A stretch of 64,000 bases of DNA from Enterococcus_D entomosocium. Its GTDB lineage: Bacteria; Bacillota; Bacilli; Lactobacillales; Enterococcaceae. Numbering within the stretch: the first letter of the stretch is position 1; each line of letters starts with the position of its first letter. Positions 23,968 to 33,379 of this stretch are shown one piece after another. The notes under the pieces are model-generated. The model did not search any database. It was not told the origin of the DNA and saw only the letters and a program-made list of their open reading frames with translations. Position numbers and translations under genes: made by a program. The stretch lies in NCBI RefSeq assembly GCF_030441895.1, contig NZ_JARJAS010000011.1, one strand, 5' to 3'.

Positions 23968-26639
23968 GAATTTTAAAAGCAGAGATTACCGGTTTTGGGA
24001 AATACCATGAACAAAGCTTTGCCTTTCATCCGCAAAATCAGCTGCTCTTTGGGCACAACGAGATCGGAAAATCGACGTTGTATCAATTTATTGCCGCCAT
24101 CTTATTTGGCTTTCCGAAAAAGACAGCCAAGAAAAAAGACTATACCCCCAAAAACGGTGCAGCTTACGGTGGCAAGTTATGGTTGGCTCTGGAACCCTTC
24201 GGCGAAGTGATCGTGGAACGCTATCGGCATGTAGACCGCGGTCGTGCCAAAGTCCATGTCGCTGGTCAGACGGTCGATGAGCAATGGCTGGCACAACACC
24301 TGCAGCCCCTCAATCGAGCATTGTTCTTCGATGTCTTTACCTTTCAGCAAGAGCAATTGACCCAGATCGATAAGCTAGAAGAAAATGAGCTGCACCAAGC
24401 GTTGATTTCTCTGGGAATCAGCGGCAGTCAAAAAATGCTGCAGCAAGTGGCACAATATGAAACCATCAATCAGCAGCAATACAAGCCACGGGGGCAAAAG
24501 CTGCCTTTGAATCAGGCGTTAAAACAATTAGAAAAACTGCAAAAAACGATTGCGGAAAAGGAAAGCGAAGAAAGCCGCATCCAACAGCAGTATCAGCAGA
24601 TCGCCCAGTTGCAAGAACAGATCCAAGACTTGCGATACCAGTTTCAAGCATTGAATGAAGCCTATCAGGAAAATCAGCAGCAGCTGAGTCATTGGGGGCT
24701 TTATGAAGAGTGGCAGCAAATGGCACCAGCAGATACGTTAGCCGATCCTCAGCAAGTCCAAGCCATCAAACAGTTTTATCAGCAGTATCAGCAGCTGACG
24801 GAAGAAATTCGCAAAAAAGAAGCTGAATTAGATCAGTTGGAGCAAGGAAAAGAATCAGATAAGTATTTCTTTTACCTTGATCACGAGCACCAAATCAATC
24901 ACTTGCTGCAGCAGCAAGTGACGATGGCGCGTTTGGCAGATCGTGAAGCAGCGGCCAATCAACAAGAAGCCGTCGCCATCACGGAGCTGAATCGCTTGGT
25001 CGAAAAGCGCCAATGGAGTAGAGAATCGCCGCCGCTAGTAACGGCTTCGATCCATGAACAAACCACACGTTTACTACAAGAACGTGTGCAGTTAGAAGAG
25101 CTCGAAAAGCGCATGATGCGTTTAGAAGAAAAAGCGCAGCCTTTGCAAGCCACCGCAGCTCGCTTAGAACAGCAGCATCCTCAATTGATTGGCCGCAAGC
25201 CGGTTTCTCGCCCGCTATGGCCGCTAGGGATCGTCGGTGGGCTGCTAGTAGTGATCGGTATCTTTTTGCCGAGTCCGTGGCGCTGGCTTGCTCTAGGTGT
25301 AGGGATCGCAGCGATCATTGGCAGTGTTTTGCCGTTGATGAAAGCAGCGCCAAACAAACAGCAAGGCATCAAACAGGAATGGCAGACGGTTCTCATGCAG
25401 CTGGATCTGCTGGGAGAAGAGTTGGCGCAGCTGGGAAATGAACAGCAGCAAAAGCAGCAGCAGATCGATCGTGCCCACCAAGCCCTGACACCCTTTTTTG
25501 GTAATTTGCCGGTGGAAAGCTGGCAGTCGTATTTATTAGCCTATGATGAAGATGTTGCTAGCTATCAAGCCTACTCACAGCAGCGCAAACAAGCCTATCA
25601 AGAACGGCAAGCCGTCGCAGAAGAACTGGCACCCTTTGACGAGCAGTTCCGACCTTATGCTGAGTGGCTGCCGTTGCAAAACAAAACCTTGTTAGAAAAA
25701 GCAGCGATCTTGCAGAAATTTCATGAAGAGATGCAAACAATCAAGCTTTCACGACTGCAACAACCTAGCACGCTGCTGGCCCAACAGTTGACCCGCACCC
25801 GCAATGAACGCGACCAGCTACTTTCCCAGGCCAGTGATCTCTTACAGCAACAAGGCTTAGATCACCCTGCAGAAATCAGCCTCTGGTTGAAGCAATGGGA
25901 AGCGGCGCAACGCACGCAGCAGCGAGCAGAAGAATTGGCGGTGATGTTAACACCGATTTATCCTAAACCAGTGACGCAAGCAGAATTGCTGCAGCAAAAA
26001 GACCAGATCAAGCAGCAGCAAACACAGCTTCAGGCACAAATACAGCAGTTGACGGAGCAAAAACAGCGTTTGGAATTAGAAGCAGCAGCTAGTCAAAAAA
26101 ATGGCACCTTGAATCAGCTTTATCAAGAAGAAAGTGAGCTAAAGGCGGTCATTGAAGAACTTGCTGTGGCATGGGGGAGTCGTCAGTTGGCGGCTTCGAT
26201 TTTAACGGATGTCACGACCGAGTTGTCAGAACAGCAATTGCCGCAGCTATTGTCGGCTGCTTCAACCTATTTTGAACAGCTATCAAACGGACGTTATCAA
26301 AAGATTCTTTTGGAAAATGGCTTGTTGGTAGCGGCAAATGCCAGCGAGACGTTTTCGATCATCGACCTGTCCACAGGCACGAAGGATCAGTTAATCATGG
26401 CGTTACGCTTCGGTTATCTAGCACTGCAAAAAAATCACCCATTGTGTCCAATCATTATTGATGATGGTTGGCTGCATTATGATAGTGTTCGTAAGGAACG
26501 GTTTGCCGCAATGTTAAAAGAGTTTGGGCAAAGTTATCAAGTAATTTGTTTGTCTTCTGACCAAGAAATGGTAAGCTATTATCAGAAGTACCAGCAGCCT
26601 ATCCAGGATCTGAGTAAAGGAAGTGAAAGATTTGGCTGA
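23964..26639 (+). CDS. yhaN: SbcC/Rad50-like ATPase with internal membrane hairpin
   Basis: 891 residues. Walker A GHNEIGKST (30-38), a very Gln-rich coiled coil, two hydrophobic segments near residues 420-462 (GIVGGLLVVIGIFLP and WLALGVGIAAIIGSVLPL), a second coiled coil, the signature region LSTGTKDQLIMALRF and Walker B PIIIDDG. It is the ATPase partner of YhaO. The membrane hairpin, absent from classical SbcC, suggests a membrane-tethered complex. Starts at the ATGA overlap with GGAGGAG upstream. Confidence 0.92.
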   Translation: MRILKAEITGFGKYHEQSFAFHPQNQLLFGHNEIGKSTLYQFIAAILFGFPKKTAKKKDYTPKNGAAYGGKLWLALEPFGEVIVERYRHVDRGRAKVHVAGQTVDEQWLAQHLQPLNRALFFDVFTFQQEQLTQIDKLEENELHQALISLGISGSQKMLQQVAQYETINQQQYKPRGQKLPLNQALKQLEKLQKTIAEKESEESRIQQQYQQIAQLQEQIQDLRYQFQALNEAYQENQQQLSHWGLYEEWQQMAPADTLADPQQVQAIKQFYQQYQQLTEEIRKKEAELDQLEQGKESDKYFFYLDHEHQINHLLQQQVTMARLADREAAANQQEAVAITELNRLVEKRQWSRESPPLVTASIHEQTTRLLQERVQLEELEKRMMRLEEKAQPLQATAARLEQQHPQLIGRKPVSRPLWPLGIVGGLLVVIGIFLPSPWRWLALGVGIAAIIGSVLPLMKAAPNKQQGIKQEWQTVLMQLDLLGEELAQLGNEQQQKQQQIDRAHQALTPFFGNLPVESWQSYLLAYDEDVASYQAYSQQRKQAYQERQAVAEELAPFDEQFRPYAEWLPLQNKTLLEKAAILQKFHEEMQTIKLSRLQQPSTLLAQQLTRTRNERDQLLSQASDLLQQQGLDHPAEISLWLKQWEAAQRTQQRAEELAVMLTPIYPKPVTQAELLQQKDQIKQQQTQLQAQIQQLTEQKQRLELEAAASQKNGTLNQLYQEESELKAVIEELAVAWGSRQLAASILTDVTTELSEQQLPQLLSAASTYFEQLSNGRYQKILLENGLLVAANASETFSIIDLSTGTKDQLIMALRFGYLALQKNHPLCPIIIDDGWLHYDSVRKERFAAMLKEFGQSYQVICLSSDQEMVSYYQKYQQPIQDLSKGSERFG

Positions 26640-27600
26640 TCGGCCAAATAAGCCCATGAAAAAAATTCGTGAATTAACTGTTGATGAAACGTTTCAACTT
26701 TTCTTGCTGATCAAGAATGCCGATGTGCGGATCGCGAAAAACGGCAAAAAATTTATTGCCTTCACCTTTCAAGATACATCCGGCACGATCGACGGAAAGT
26801 TCTGGGATGCATCAGATGAAGAAATCGCCCGTTTTGAACCCGGGAAAGTAGTACTGCTAGATGGAAAACGGGAGGTCTACCAAGGCAATCCGCAAGTCAA
26901 AATCATGCATTTGCGTTTAGCGAAACCGGAAGAGCCCCATGAACCAAGCCAATACATGGAAAAAGCACCCTTGCGAAAAGAAGAGATGGAAGAAGAAATC
27001 AGTCAAACCTTGTTTGAGATCACGAATCCTCACTGGAATCGAATCGTCCGTTTCTTACTGAACAAGTATAAAAAGGAATTCTTTGACTTTCCAGCTGCGA
27101 AGCGCAATCACCATGCCTTCGCCAGTGGATTGGCGTATCATACGACCACTATGCTGCGGTTAGGAAAAGCAATCGTCAAAGAGTACCCTGAATTGAATGC
27201 TTCACTACTGTATGCGGGTATCATTTTGCATGATTTAGGAAAAGTGATCGAGTTGACAGGTCCGATGACGACAGAGTATACCTTGGCGGGGAATCTAGTA
27301 GGGCATTTGGTCTTAGTGGATGAAGAAATCACGCAAGCCTGTATGGCTTTGAAATTTGATGACAAAGAAGAAGATATCGTTGTTTTGCGGCATATGGTTT
27401 TAGCCCACCATGGCTTATTAGAATATGGGTCACCTGTTCGCCCCCGCATAATGGAAGCGGAGATCCTCCATCAGATCGATAATTTGGATGCTTCCATGCA
27501 AATGATGCTGACGTCGATTCGTTTAACGGAACCTGGTCAATACACAGACCGAATTTTTGGCATGGACAATCGGAGTTTTTATGTACCGAAAGAAGTGTAG
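26632..27600 (+). CDS. yhaM: 3'-5' exoribonuclease YhaM
   Basis: About 322 residues. An N-terminal OB fold (IAKNGKKFIAFTFQDTSG) and a C-terminal HD domain with HHAFASGLAYH and HDLGKV. The B. subtilis homologue trims RNA and single-stranded DNA 3' ends. The start is uncertain: GTG 26623 lies only 2 nt after AAAGG, ATG 26656 has no ribosome site, while TTG 26632 sits 8 nt after AAAGGAAG, so TTG is preferred. It overlaps the end of yhaN. Confidence 0.9.
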   Translation: MADRPNKPMKKIRELTVDETFQLFLLIKNADVRIAKNGKKFIAFTFQDTSGTIDGKFWDASDEEIARFEPGKVVLLDGKREVYQGNPQVKIMHLRLAKPEEPHEPSQYMEKAPLRKEEMEEEISQTLFEITNPHWNRIVRFLLNKYKKEFFDFPAAKRNHHAFASGLAYHTTTMLRLGKAIVKEYPELNASLLYAGIILHDLGKVIELTGPMTTEYTLAGNLVGHLVLVDEEITQACMALKFDDKEEDIVVLRHMVLAHHGLLEYGSPVRPRIMEAEILHQIDNLDASMQMMLTSIRLTEPGQYTDRIFGMDNRSFYVPKEV

Positions 27601-27646
27601 CGGTGACCTTGTAGCACGATCAACTAAAGTGAATGACGGAAAGAAC

Positions 27647-27681
27647 AAAAACCACGCTAGGCTTGCTTAGCGTGGTTTTTC
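27647..27681 (+). terminator. Terminator after yhaM
   Basis: Stem AAAAACCACGCTA / TAGCGTGGTTTTT with an 8-nt loop. Confidence 0.9.
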
Positions 27682-27730
27682 AGATGTTGGAAAAAGTAGC
27701 TGAATCGGCAATATTAACCTAATTAGCATA

Positions 27731-27769
27731 AAAAAAGAAGCGCCGCTACGACGGCACTTCTTTTTTCGT
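27731..27769 (-). terminator. Terminator after prsA
   Basis: AAAAAAGAAG-GCCG / CGGC-CTTCTTTTTT with one mismatch. On the minus strand it ends in a T run; it directly follows the prsA stop codon. Confidence 0.82.
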
Positions 27770-28804
27770 TTATTCAGCAGAAGAATCTGTAGCACTCTCA
27801 CTCGTTGCAGTAGAATCATCGGTTGCATCAGTAGCAGAAGAATCTGCCGCTGAGCTGTCCGTTGCATCGGTAGCAGAAGAGTCAGCAGTTGAATCTTCTG
27901 TTTCGGCCGCTGTGATGTAATCAGAAAGCAAGTCTGCTAAGTCAGAGTCTTTCATTTTCACATTAGCTGCTTGCAATTCTTGACCGATCGTTGCTGCCAT
28001 AAAGGTTGAATCATTCAACAAAGTGTTTTGAGCAATTTCAGTCAATTCATCTTTGTATTTATCCATATCGTTGCCTTTGTCTTGGTTTTTCACCATTTTC
28101 ACAATATAGTATTCCGTCGTGTAAGTTGACGTGTTGGTTGCAGAGATCACTTCAGAGATTTCACCATCTTTTAAGTCAAAAGCGGCTGTTTTTACTTCAC
28201 TTGGTACAGCTGATGAAGTAGAATCGAATTTGATCGTTCCGCCATCTTCTTTTGTTGCCGCATCCGTTGATTTTTCTTTAGCGATTTCGCCAAAGTCTGC
28301 ATCATCTTTTTTCGCTTCTTCTAAGACGTCTTTGGCATCATCTTCACTTGCTACTTTGATGATTTGTGCTTCTACTTCAGGGTGGAAAGAATCCCAAGCA
28401 GTTTTCATGTCTTCATCAGTGATATCCATGTTGGCTTTTAAGCCTTCACGTAACGCAAGTTGTTGTTTCAATTCTGCACGGTAAGATTTTACCGTATAAC
28501 CAGAGGCAGTCAATGTTGATTCAAAGGAATCACTGCCGCCGTATTGCTCAGCCACGTTGTTGAATTGTTCGTCGATCATTTCTTCCGTTACGTCATCGCC
28601 GTATTTTTCATTAAAGACTTTCAAGACGATCATTTCACGCAACGCTTGTTGATTTTCTGTACTTGTTTTTGCTTTGTCATAAAAATCTTGAACAGTGATT
28701 TTACCGCCCTTCATTGTTGCGATTTCCTCACTTGAGTTACCACAAGCCGCTAATGCAAAAAGACTCATTGCACTGACTGCTACTAAAATTAATTTTTTCT
28801 TCAT
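27770..28804 (-). CDS. prsA: Foldase lipoprotein PrsA (parvulin-type)
   Basis: 344 residues. A lipoprotein signal peptide with lipobox LAAC (Cys about residue 21), helical N-terminal region, and a parvulin peptidyl-prolyl isomerase domain (EAQIIKVASEDDAK ... DGGTIKFD ... FDLKDGEISEVI). The last ~40 residues are a Thr/Ser/Asp/Ala low-complexity tail. It folds exported proteins on the outer membrane face. ATG 28804 is preferred to GTG 28816 because TTAGGAG overlaps the GTG but is usably spaced for the ATG. Confidence 0.93.
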   Translation of the reverse strand: MKKKLILVAVSAMSLFALAACGNSSEEIATMKGGKITVQDFYDKAKTSTENQQALREMIVLKVFNEKYGDDVTEEMIDEQFNNVAEQYGGSDSFESTLTASGYTVKSYRAELKQQLALREGLKANMDITDEDMKTAWDSFHPEVEAQIIKVASEDDAKDVLEEAKKDDADFGEIAKEKSTDAATKEDGGTIKFDSTSSAVPSEVKTAAFDLKDGEISEVISATNTSTYTTEYYIVKMVKNQDKGNDMDKYKDELTEIAQNTLLNDSTFMAATIGQELQAANVKMKDSDLADLLSDYITAAETEDSTADSSATDATDSSAADSSATDATDDSTATSESATDSSAE

Positions 28805-28919
28805 TCGTTTAAGCACTCCTAATTCTAAAAAGTTTCATAATAATCACTGCACTTACTATACCACTTCTAGAAATGGTTGGAAAGAAAACAGCGGATGTTT
28901 CAAACAAAATTCATAAAAA

Positions 28920-29294
28920 CTACAAATTTTCGATTTGTTTGTCGTCCTCTGCGCTTTGGGCTTGAATCGTCGTGATGTGCTGATTCAATTGTTCCATTTG
29001 GGTTTTGATCCGAGCAAGGCGCGGTTGTGCTTGGAATTTGAAGGCTTCCAAATCTTTCGTGAAAGATTCGGTCACAACTGGGATCGTTTCGTCGATCGTT
29101 TTGCGGGTTACCATCACAGCATCTTTGAGCTGTTTGACGCTGTCATTGAATTCTAAGGTCGCTTCTGTCGTGTCATCTAAATAGCGAATCAATTCTTCAC
29201 GGGTTTCATTGCCGCTTTTTGGTGCAAAAAGCAAACCGCCTAAGCCGCCGGCAATGGAACCGAACAAAAGTCCTTTAAGAAAATTACCGATCAT
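28920..29294 (-). CDS. YtxH-domain protein
   Basis: 124 residues. A glycine-rich N-terminal hydrophobic segment (FLKGLLFGSIAGGLGGLLFAPKSG) typical of YtxH, followed by a helical, coiled-coil-like remainder. Function is poorly known; members are often stress-linked. Its ATG touches the hit stop codon (TAAATG), so translation is probably coupled. Confidence 0.85.
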   Translation of the reverse strand: MIGNFLKGLLFGSIAGGLGGLLFAPKSGNETREELIRYLDDTTEATLEFNDSVKQLKDAVMVTRKTIDETIPVVTESFTKDLEAFKFQAQPRLARIKTQMEQLNQHITTIQAQSAEDDKQIENL

Positions 29295-29720
29295 TTAGTT
29301 CACCTGCTTTCCAATTTTTTCGGCGATTGCCGCTAGCTCTTCCCCCGTGTAATTGTCTGCGTGATTGCCAAAATGGATCTTGAAATCATCGTCTTTGCTG
29401 TAGCGAGGAATCAAATGGACATGGGAATGGAAGACGGATTGGTACGCCAATTCTTTATTGTTGTTGATGATATTTAAGCCTTCGATCTCAGGGAATGCTT
29501 TTTCGATCGCCCGAGCAATCTTAGGGATACGGGCAAAAACCGCTGCTGCCAACGTTTCATCGTACTCGAAAATATCCGTCACATGCGTTTTGGGAATGAC
29601 CAATGTATGACCAGGGGTGACTTGGGAAATATCTAAAAAGGCATAGACTTGCTCATCCTCGTAGACTTTGTAGCTAGGAATCTCACGATTATTGATTTTA
29701 CAAAAAATACAATTTTCCAT
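29295..29720 (-). CDS. hit: HIT-family nucleotide-binding hydrolase
   Basis: 141 residues. A histidine-triad protein with the motif H98-S-H100-V-H102-L-I and the N-terminal FCKI segment. HIT proteins hydrolyse nucleotide phosphoramidates or dinucleoside polyphosphates. First gene of a two-gene unit with ytxH, divergent from the ecsA-side genes; hit next to ecsAB is a conserved Firmicute arrangement. Confidence 0.92.
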   Translation of the reverse strand: MENCIFCKINNREIPSYKVYEDEQVYAFLDISQVTPGHTLVIPKTHVTDIFEYDETLAAAVFARIPKIARAIEKAFPEIEGLNIINNNKELAYQSVFHSHVHLIPRYSKDDDFKIHFGNHADNYTGEELAAIAEKIGKQVN

Positions 29721-29931
29721 TGTAAAAAACCTCCTTGATCTATTACCTCTACTTTACCATATTTTGCTTTTTTTCGTCTGGTTTCCTCTTTGAAAAAGTC
29801 GGAACAAGGCAACTGTTCCTTCAACAAAGGCGCTTTTTTAAAGAAATGCGAAAAGCAAGCGAGAAACGCTTGCATTTAGATTCCAACAACCCTAGACTTA
29901 ATATCAGAAATCATTTGGAAAGAAGGAACCT

Positions 29932-30411
29932 ATGAAACCGATCATTAAAGAAACCTTACAGAAAAAAACAACGACTTCAGCGAAGCTTCGCTACTTAGCC
30001 TATGCCTATAAAGAGTGGTTGATCGCGATCACGCTGTTTGTGGTGTTTGCTGGTTCAATCACTTATTCTCTGACACGTCCGCAAGAAGAAGTAGTCAATG
30101 CCGCCATTGTCACTGAAACAGCAATGGACCCTGCGGTGCAAAGTGAATTGGAAGCAGCCGTTGAAGCATGGGCAATAGACCAAGGGTATCAAAAAGAAGA
30201 GCTGAGGATCAGCCTGGTTTCTTATGCCGAACCAGCCGCTGTCCAAGCCTTTACCACCCGTCTTGCCGCTGGTGCGATCCAAATGGTCGTTTTTCCAGCC
30301 AGCGAAGCACAAACGTGGCAAGAGCGCTTTGGCAGCCAAGAACTAGCGCAAGAAATCATTACAGTGGGAGAAAATGAATTTATCCTGCAAGTCACGAATA
30401 AAGAAAAATAA
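29932..30411 (+). CDS. Single-pass membrane protein before ecsAB, unknown
   Basis: 159 residues. A basic cytosolic N-terminus (about 1-32), one membrane helix (about 33-50, LIAITLFVVFAGSITYSL) and an extracytoplasmic domain of about 105 residues rich in Ala, Glu and Gln. I do not recognise the domain. AGAAGGA precedes the ATG. It lies 84 nt before ecsA in the same direction, so it is probably co-transcribed and may assist the Ecs transporter, but that is inference. Confidence 0.72.
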   Translation: MKPIIKETLQKKTTTSAKLRYLAYAYKEWLIAITLFVVFAGSITYSLTRPQEEVVNAAIVTETAMDPAVQSELEAAVEAWAIDQGYQKEELRISLVSYAEPAAVQAFTTRLAAGAIQMVVFPASEAQTWQERFGSQELAQEIITVGENEFILQVTNKEK

Positions 30412-30495
30412 ACAACTGTTTTGCCAGCTGACTGAATTGAACAAAAAGAGCCTACGTTGACAAAGAGCCATAATCAGGCGAATCGGAGGGAAAAA

Positions 30496-31230
30496 ATGAC
30501 TTTACAAGTAGCAAACGTGACAGGCGGCTATAATCAGCTGCCAGTCTTAAAAAATATTGATTTTACGATCGGCGATGGGGAGCTCGTTGGCTTGATCGGC
30601 TTGAACGGGGCAGGGAAGAGTACGACGATCAAAGAAATCATCGGTTTACTGCAACCTCACAGCGGCACCATCACGATCGACGGCTTGACCCTTAAAGAAA
30701 ACCCAGAGCAATACCGCAAACAAATCGGGTATATCCCCGAAACCCCTTCTTTATATGAAGAATTGACCTTAAGAGAGCACATTGAAGTGACGGCGATGGC
30801 CTACGATCTTCCACAAGAAGAAGCCATGAAGCGAGCAGAACGCCTGCTAAAAACCTTTCGCTTAGAAAACAAACTCGATTGGTTCCCGGCAAACTTTTCA
30901 AAAGGGATGAAACAAAAAGTCATGGTACTGTGTGCCTTTTTGATTGAGCCGAGTGTCTACATCATTGATGAACCCTTTCTAGGATTAGATCCTTTAGCGA
31001 TCAATGCGTTATTGGAACTGATGAATGAGATGAAACAAACCGGGGCATCTATTTTGATGTCCACCCACATTTTAGCAACCGCAGAGAAGTATTGTGACAA
31101 ATTCATCCTCTTGCATAACGGTGAGATCCGCGCACAAGGGACATTGGCGGAACTAAGAAGCCAATTTCAAGCACCAGAAGCCTCCCTTGATGATCTGTAC
31201 CTCGCACTGACAAAGGAGAGTCAAGCATGA
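30496..31230 (+). CDS. ecsA: ABC transporter ATPase EcsA
   Basis: 244 residues. Walker A GLNGAGKST, signature FSKGMKQK and Walker B VYIIDEPF. Partner of EcsB; in B. subtilis, loss of Ecs disturbs protein secretion, competence and RasP intramembrane proteolysis, but its substrate is unsettled. ATG 30496 with GGAGGG upstream is preferred to an upstream start at 30457. Overlaps ecsB by 4 bp. Confidence 0.9.
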   Translation: MTLQVANVTGGYNQLPVLKNIDFTIGDGELVGLIGLNGAGKSTTIKEIIGLLQPHSGTITIDGLTLKENPEQYRKQIGYIPETPSLYEELTLREHIEVTAMAYDLPQEEAMKRAERLLKTFRLENKLDWFPANFSKGMKQKVMVLCAFLIEPSVYIIDEPFLGLDPLAINALLELMNEMKQTGASILMSTHILATAEKYCDKFILLHNGEIRAQGTLAELRSQFQAPEASLDDLYLALTKESQA

Positions 31231-32438
31231 AGCAGTTTTTCTCGCAACGCTTACAGCGGCATCAAAAACAGATGACACGCTATTTGCGCTATGTCTTCAA
31301 TGATCATTTTGCTTTGATCAGCACCTTCTTAGTCGGAGGTCTGGGGCTCTATTATTCTGAATTGCTAAAAACATTGCCGCGGCCGTTTCCATTAGGCGGC
31401 ATCATCGTGGTCGCTGTTTGGCTCTTTGTTTTACCGCTGGGACGCTTAGCGACACTGACGAAACCGGCAGATTTGATTTTTCTGTTAGCCAAAGAAGGAC
31501 AAATGACAAGTTATCTCAGCCAAGCGTTACGTTATTCCCTCTGGCTGCCCTTTGGGGTTTTATTTTTAGCCGTAGGGGCAACGATGCCTTTGGTCGTGGT
31601 CACAGCAAACAGCACCTTTGCCTCATTCCCATACTTTTTAGGGATGATGTGGCTCTTAAAACTGGGGGATCTTTCACTACAACGGATTCGTTTGTATCAA
31701 GAAACTCAGCAGCAAGTCAAACAGCAGCGAGGCATCTGGTTCGCAAGTACGTTTGCTGCCACACTTGCCAGTATTTATGTAGCACCTTGGCTAGGATTGG
31801 GGATCAGCATCCTCCAAGCAATCTGGTTCCTCTTTGGACTGAAAGCCAATAGCCAGCTTTTGGATTGGGACTATATGATCCAAGCCGAACAGTCGCGCTT
31901 AATGCGTATCTATCGTTTTATCAACTTATTTACAGATGTTCCCCAAATCACGACGGAAGCCAAACGGCGCAAATACCTCGACTGGCTGCTGGCAAAGATC
32001 AAACCAGTGCACAGCAATACGTACCTCTATCTTTACTTGCGCCGAGTGATCCGTGGGGGGCAATATGGCGGGCTTTATGTCCGTTTGACTTTGATTGGTG
32101 GGTTCGTCTTATTCTTTGTCGATGAGCTTTGGATCAGTCTGCTGATCGGCTGCTTGTTTCTTTATCTGATCGGTTTCCAACTGATTCCTTTGATCAATGA
32201 GTTTCAATACATGGTTTTGACACATCTGTATCCCGTGCCAGAAAAACAAAAAGCCGCAGCGATCAAAAAAATTCTTGGGGCACTCTTACTGGTGACCGCA
32301 GTTCTTTTCGGTGTGATCTGTTGCTTGCGCTTGCCTTTTGTTTGGCAAGGCGGTATCGCGTTTCTTGGCTTCTTAGGGTTTGCGGGTCTTTTTTTAGGCA
32401 TCTACTTGCCAGGGCGATTAAAGAAAATGCACGCCTGA
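31227..32438 (+). CDS. ecsB: ABC transporter permease EcsB
   Basis: 403 residues with several hydrophobic helices, and a central polar region (SQLLDWDYMIQAEQSRLMRI) typical of EcsB. It forms the membrane part of the Ecs transporter. Starts at the ATGA overlap with ecsA. No ecsC homologue follows. Confidence 0.88.
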   Translation: MKQFFSQRLQRHQKQMTRYLRYVFNDHFALISTFLVGGLGLYYSELLKTLPRPFPLGGIIVVAVWLFVLPLGRLATLTKPADLIFLLAKEGQMTSYLSQALRYSLWLPFGVLFLAVGATMPLVVVTANSTFASFPYFLGMMWLLKLGDLSLQRIRLYQETQQQVKQQRGIWFASTFAATLASIYVAPWLGLGISILQAIWFLFGLKANSQLLDWDYMIQAEQSRLMRIYRFINLFTDVPQITTEAKRRKYLDWLLAKIKPVHSNTYLYLYLRRVIRGGQYGGLYVRLTLIGGFVLFFVDELWISLLIGCLFLYLIGFQLIPLINEFQYMVLTHLYPVPEKQKAAAIKKILGALLLVTAVLFGVICCLRLPFVWQGGIAFLGFLGFAGLFLGIYLPGRLKKMHA

Positions 32439-32481
32439 TCCACAAGTGGCCTCTCTTACAAAAAGCGAACGCATATGCGCT

Positions 32482-32510
32482 TGACGGCGACCCATTAGGA
32501 AGCTAGAATA
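32482..32510 (+). promoter_or_regulatory. Promoter of ccrZ-trmB
   Basis: TTGACG (32482-32487), 17-nt spacer, TAGAAT (32505-32510), 32 nt before the ccrZ ATG. Confidence 0.75.
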
Positions 32511-32542
32511 AGAGGTACTGCGAAATAAGGAGAGAAGCTAGG

Positions 32543-33322
32543 ATGGATATTCGCTTGGATCAAGATTGGCGTATGCGGCCAATCAAAGGCGACACCGGGA
32601 AAGCCTATATCGGGCTCAAGGACAACGACAAAGTCTTTATCAAACGAAATACGACCCCGATGCTTGCGGCACTCTCTAAAGAGGGCATTGCACCCAAACT
32701 CGTCTGGACGAAACGGACGGGAAATGGGGATACGCTCTCCGCACAAGAATGGCTGGATGGACGGGTCTTAGATCCCGATGAAATCGGCCAAAGAAATGAT
32801 GTCATTGATGTGTTGTATCACTTGCATCATTCAAAAACGTTGGCACAGATGCTAAGCAAAATCGGCGGACAAGTCAGATCGCCTGAACAGATGCTGATGG
32901 ATTATCAGGATCAGCTGCCTTCTGCGGTCGCCCAAAACCGTTTTATTCATTTGGTCACCGAGTATTTAAAAACCAATATTCCAGCTTTTGACGAGCAGAA
33001 AGCCGCGGTCGTCCATGGCGATGTCAATTATCGAAATTGGCTAGTTTGTCAAAACTATTTGTATTTAGTCGATTGGGATTCCGTGATGTTTGCAGATCCG
33101 GCAATCGATATCGGCACTATTTTAGGTCACTATGTGCCATTATCTGGCTGGTCTCATTGGCTCGTGCGCTATGGTATCCACAGCAGCAGCGAAGTGATCG
33201 AAAAGATTTATTGGTACGCATTGTTGAGTATGCTGCAAGAGGTCAAAAAATATTATCTGCGAGGCGATTACAAAGCCATGAATGCAGAGATTTTACAATT
33301 AAAACGAATTTATAGCGAATGA
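32543..33322 (+). CDS. ccrZ: CcrZ/YtmP cell-cycle regulator, kinase-fold
   Basis: 259 residues of the choline-kinase/aminoglycoside-phosphotransferase fold. Catalytic loop H158-G-D160-VNYRNW and metal-binding DWDS (about 176-179) are intact. In S. pneumoniae CcrZ is encoded next to trmB, interacts with FtsZ and adjusts DnaA-driven replication initiation; YtmP is the Bacillus homologue. The trmB neighbour here supports orthology. Own promoter, with AAGGAG-type ribosome site. Confidence 0.87.
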   Translation: MDIRLDQDWRMRPIKGDTGKAYIGLKDNDKVFIKRNTTPMLAALSKEGIAPKLVWTKRTGNGDTLSAQEWLDGRVLDPDEIGQRNDVIDVLYHLHHSKTLAQMLSKIGGQVRSPEQMLMDYQDQLPSAVAQNRFIHLVTEYLKTNIPAFDEQKAAVVHGDVNYRNWLVCQNYLYLVDWDSVMFADPAIDIGTILGHYVPLSGWSHWLVRYGIHSSSEVIEKIYWYALLSMLQEVKKYYLRGDYKAMNAEILQLKRIYSE

Positions 33323-33379
33323 AGAGAAGATGGAGCGAGGCAATTTGGTTCCATCTTGTTTTTTCGGAAAGGAAGAAAC

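Noticed and set aside
29852..29871. Hairpin GCAAGCG/CGCTTGC between hit and the ecs-side genes as a terminator
   Set aside because: It lies upstream of both divergent genes. The plus strand has no T run; the minus strand has only TTTT. It may be an operator, but nothing supports a particular call.
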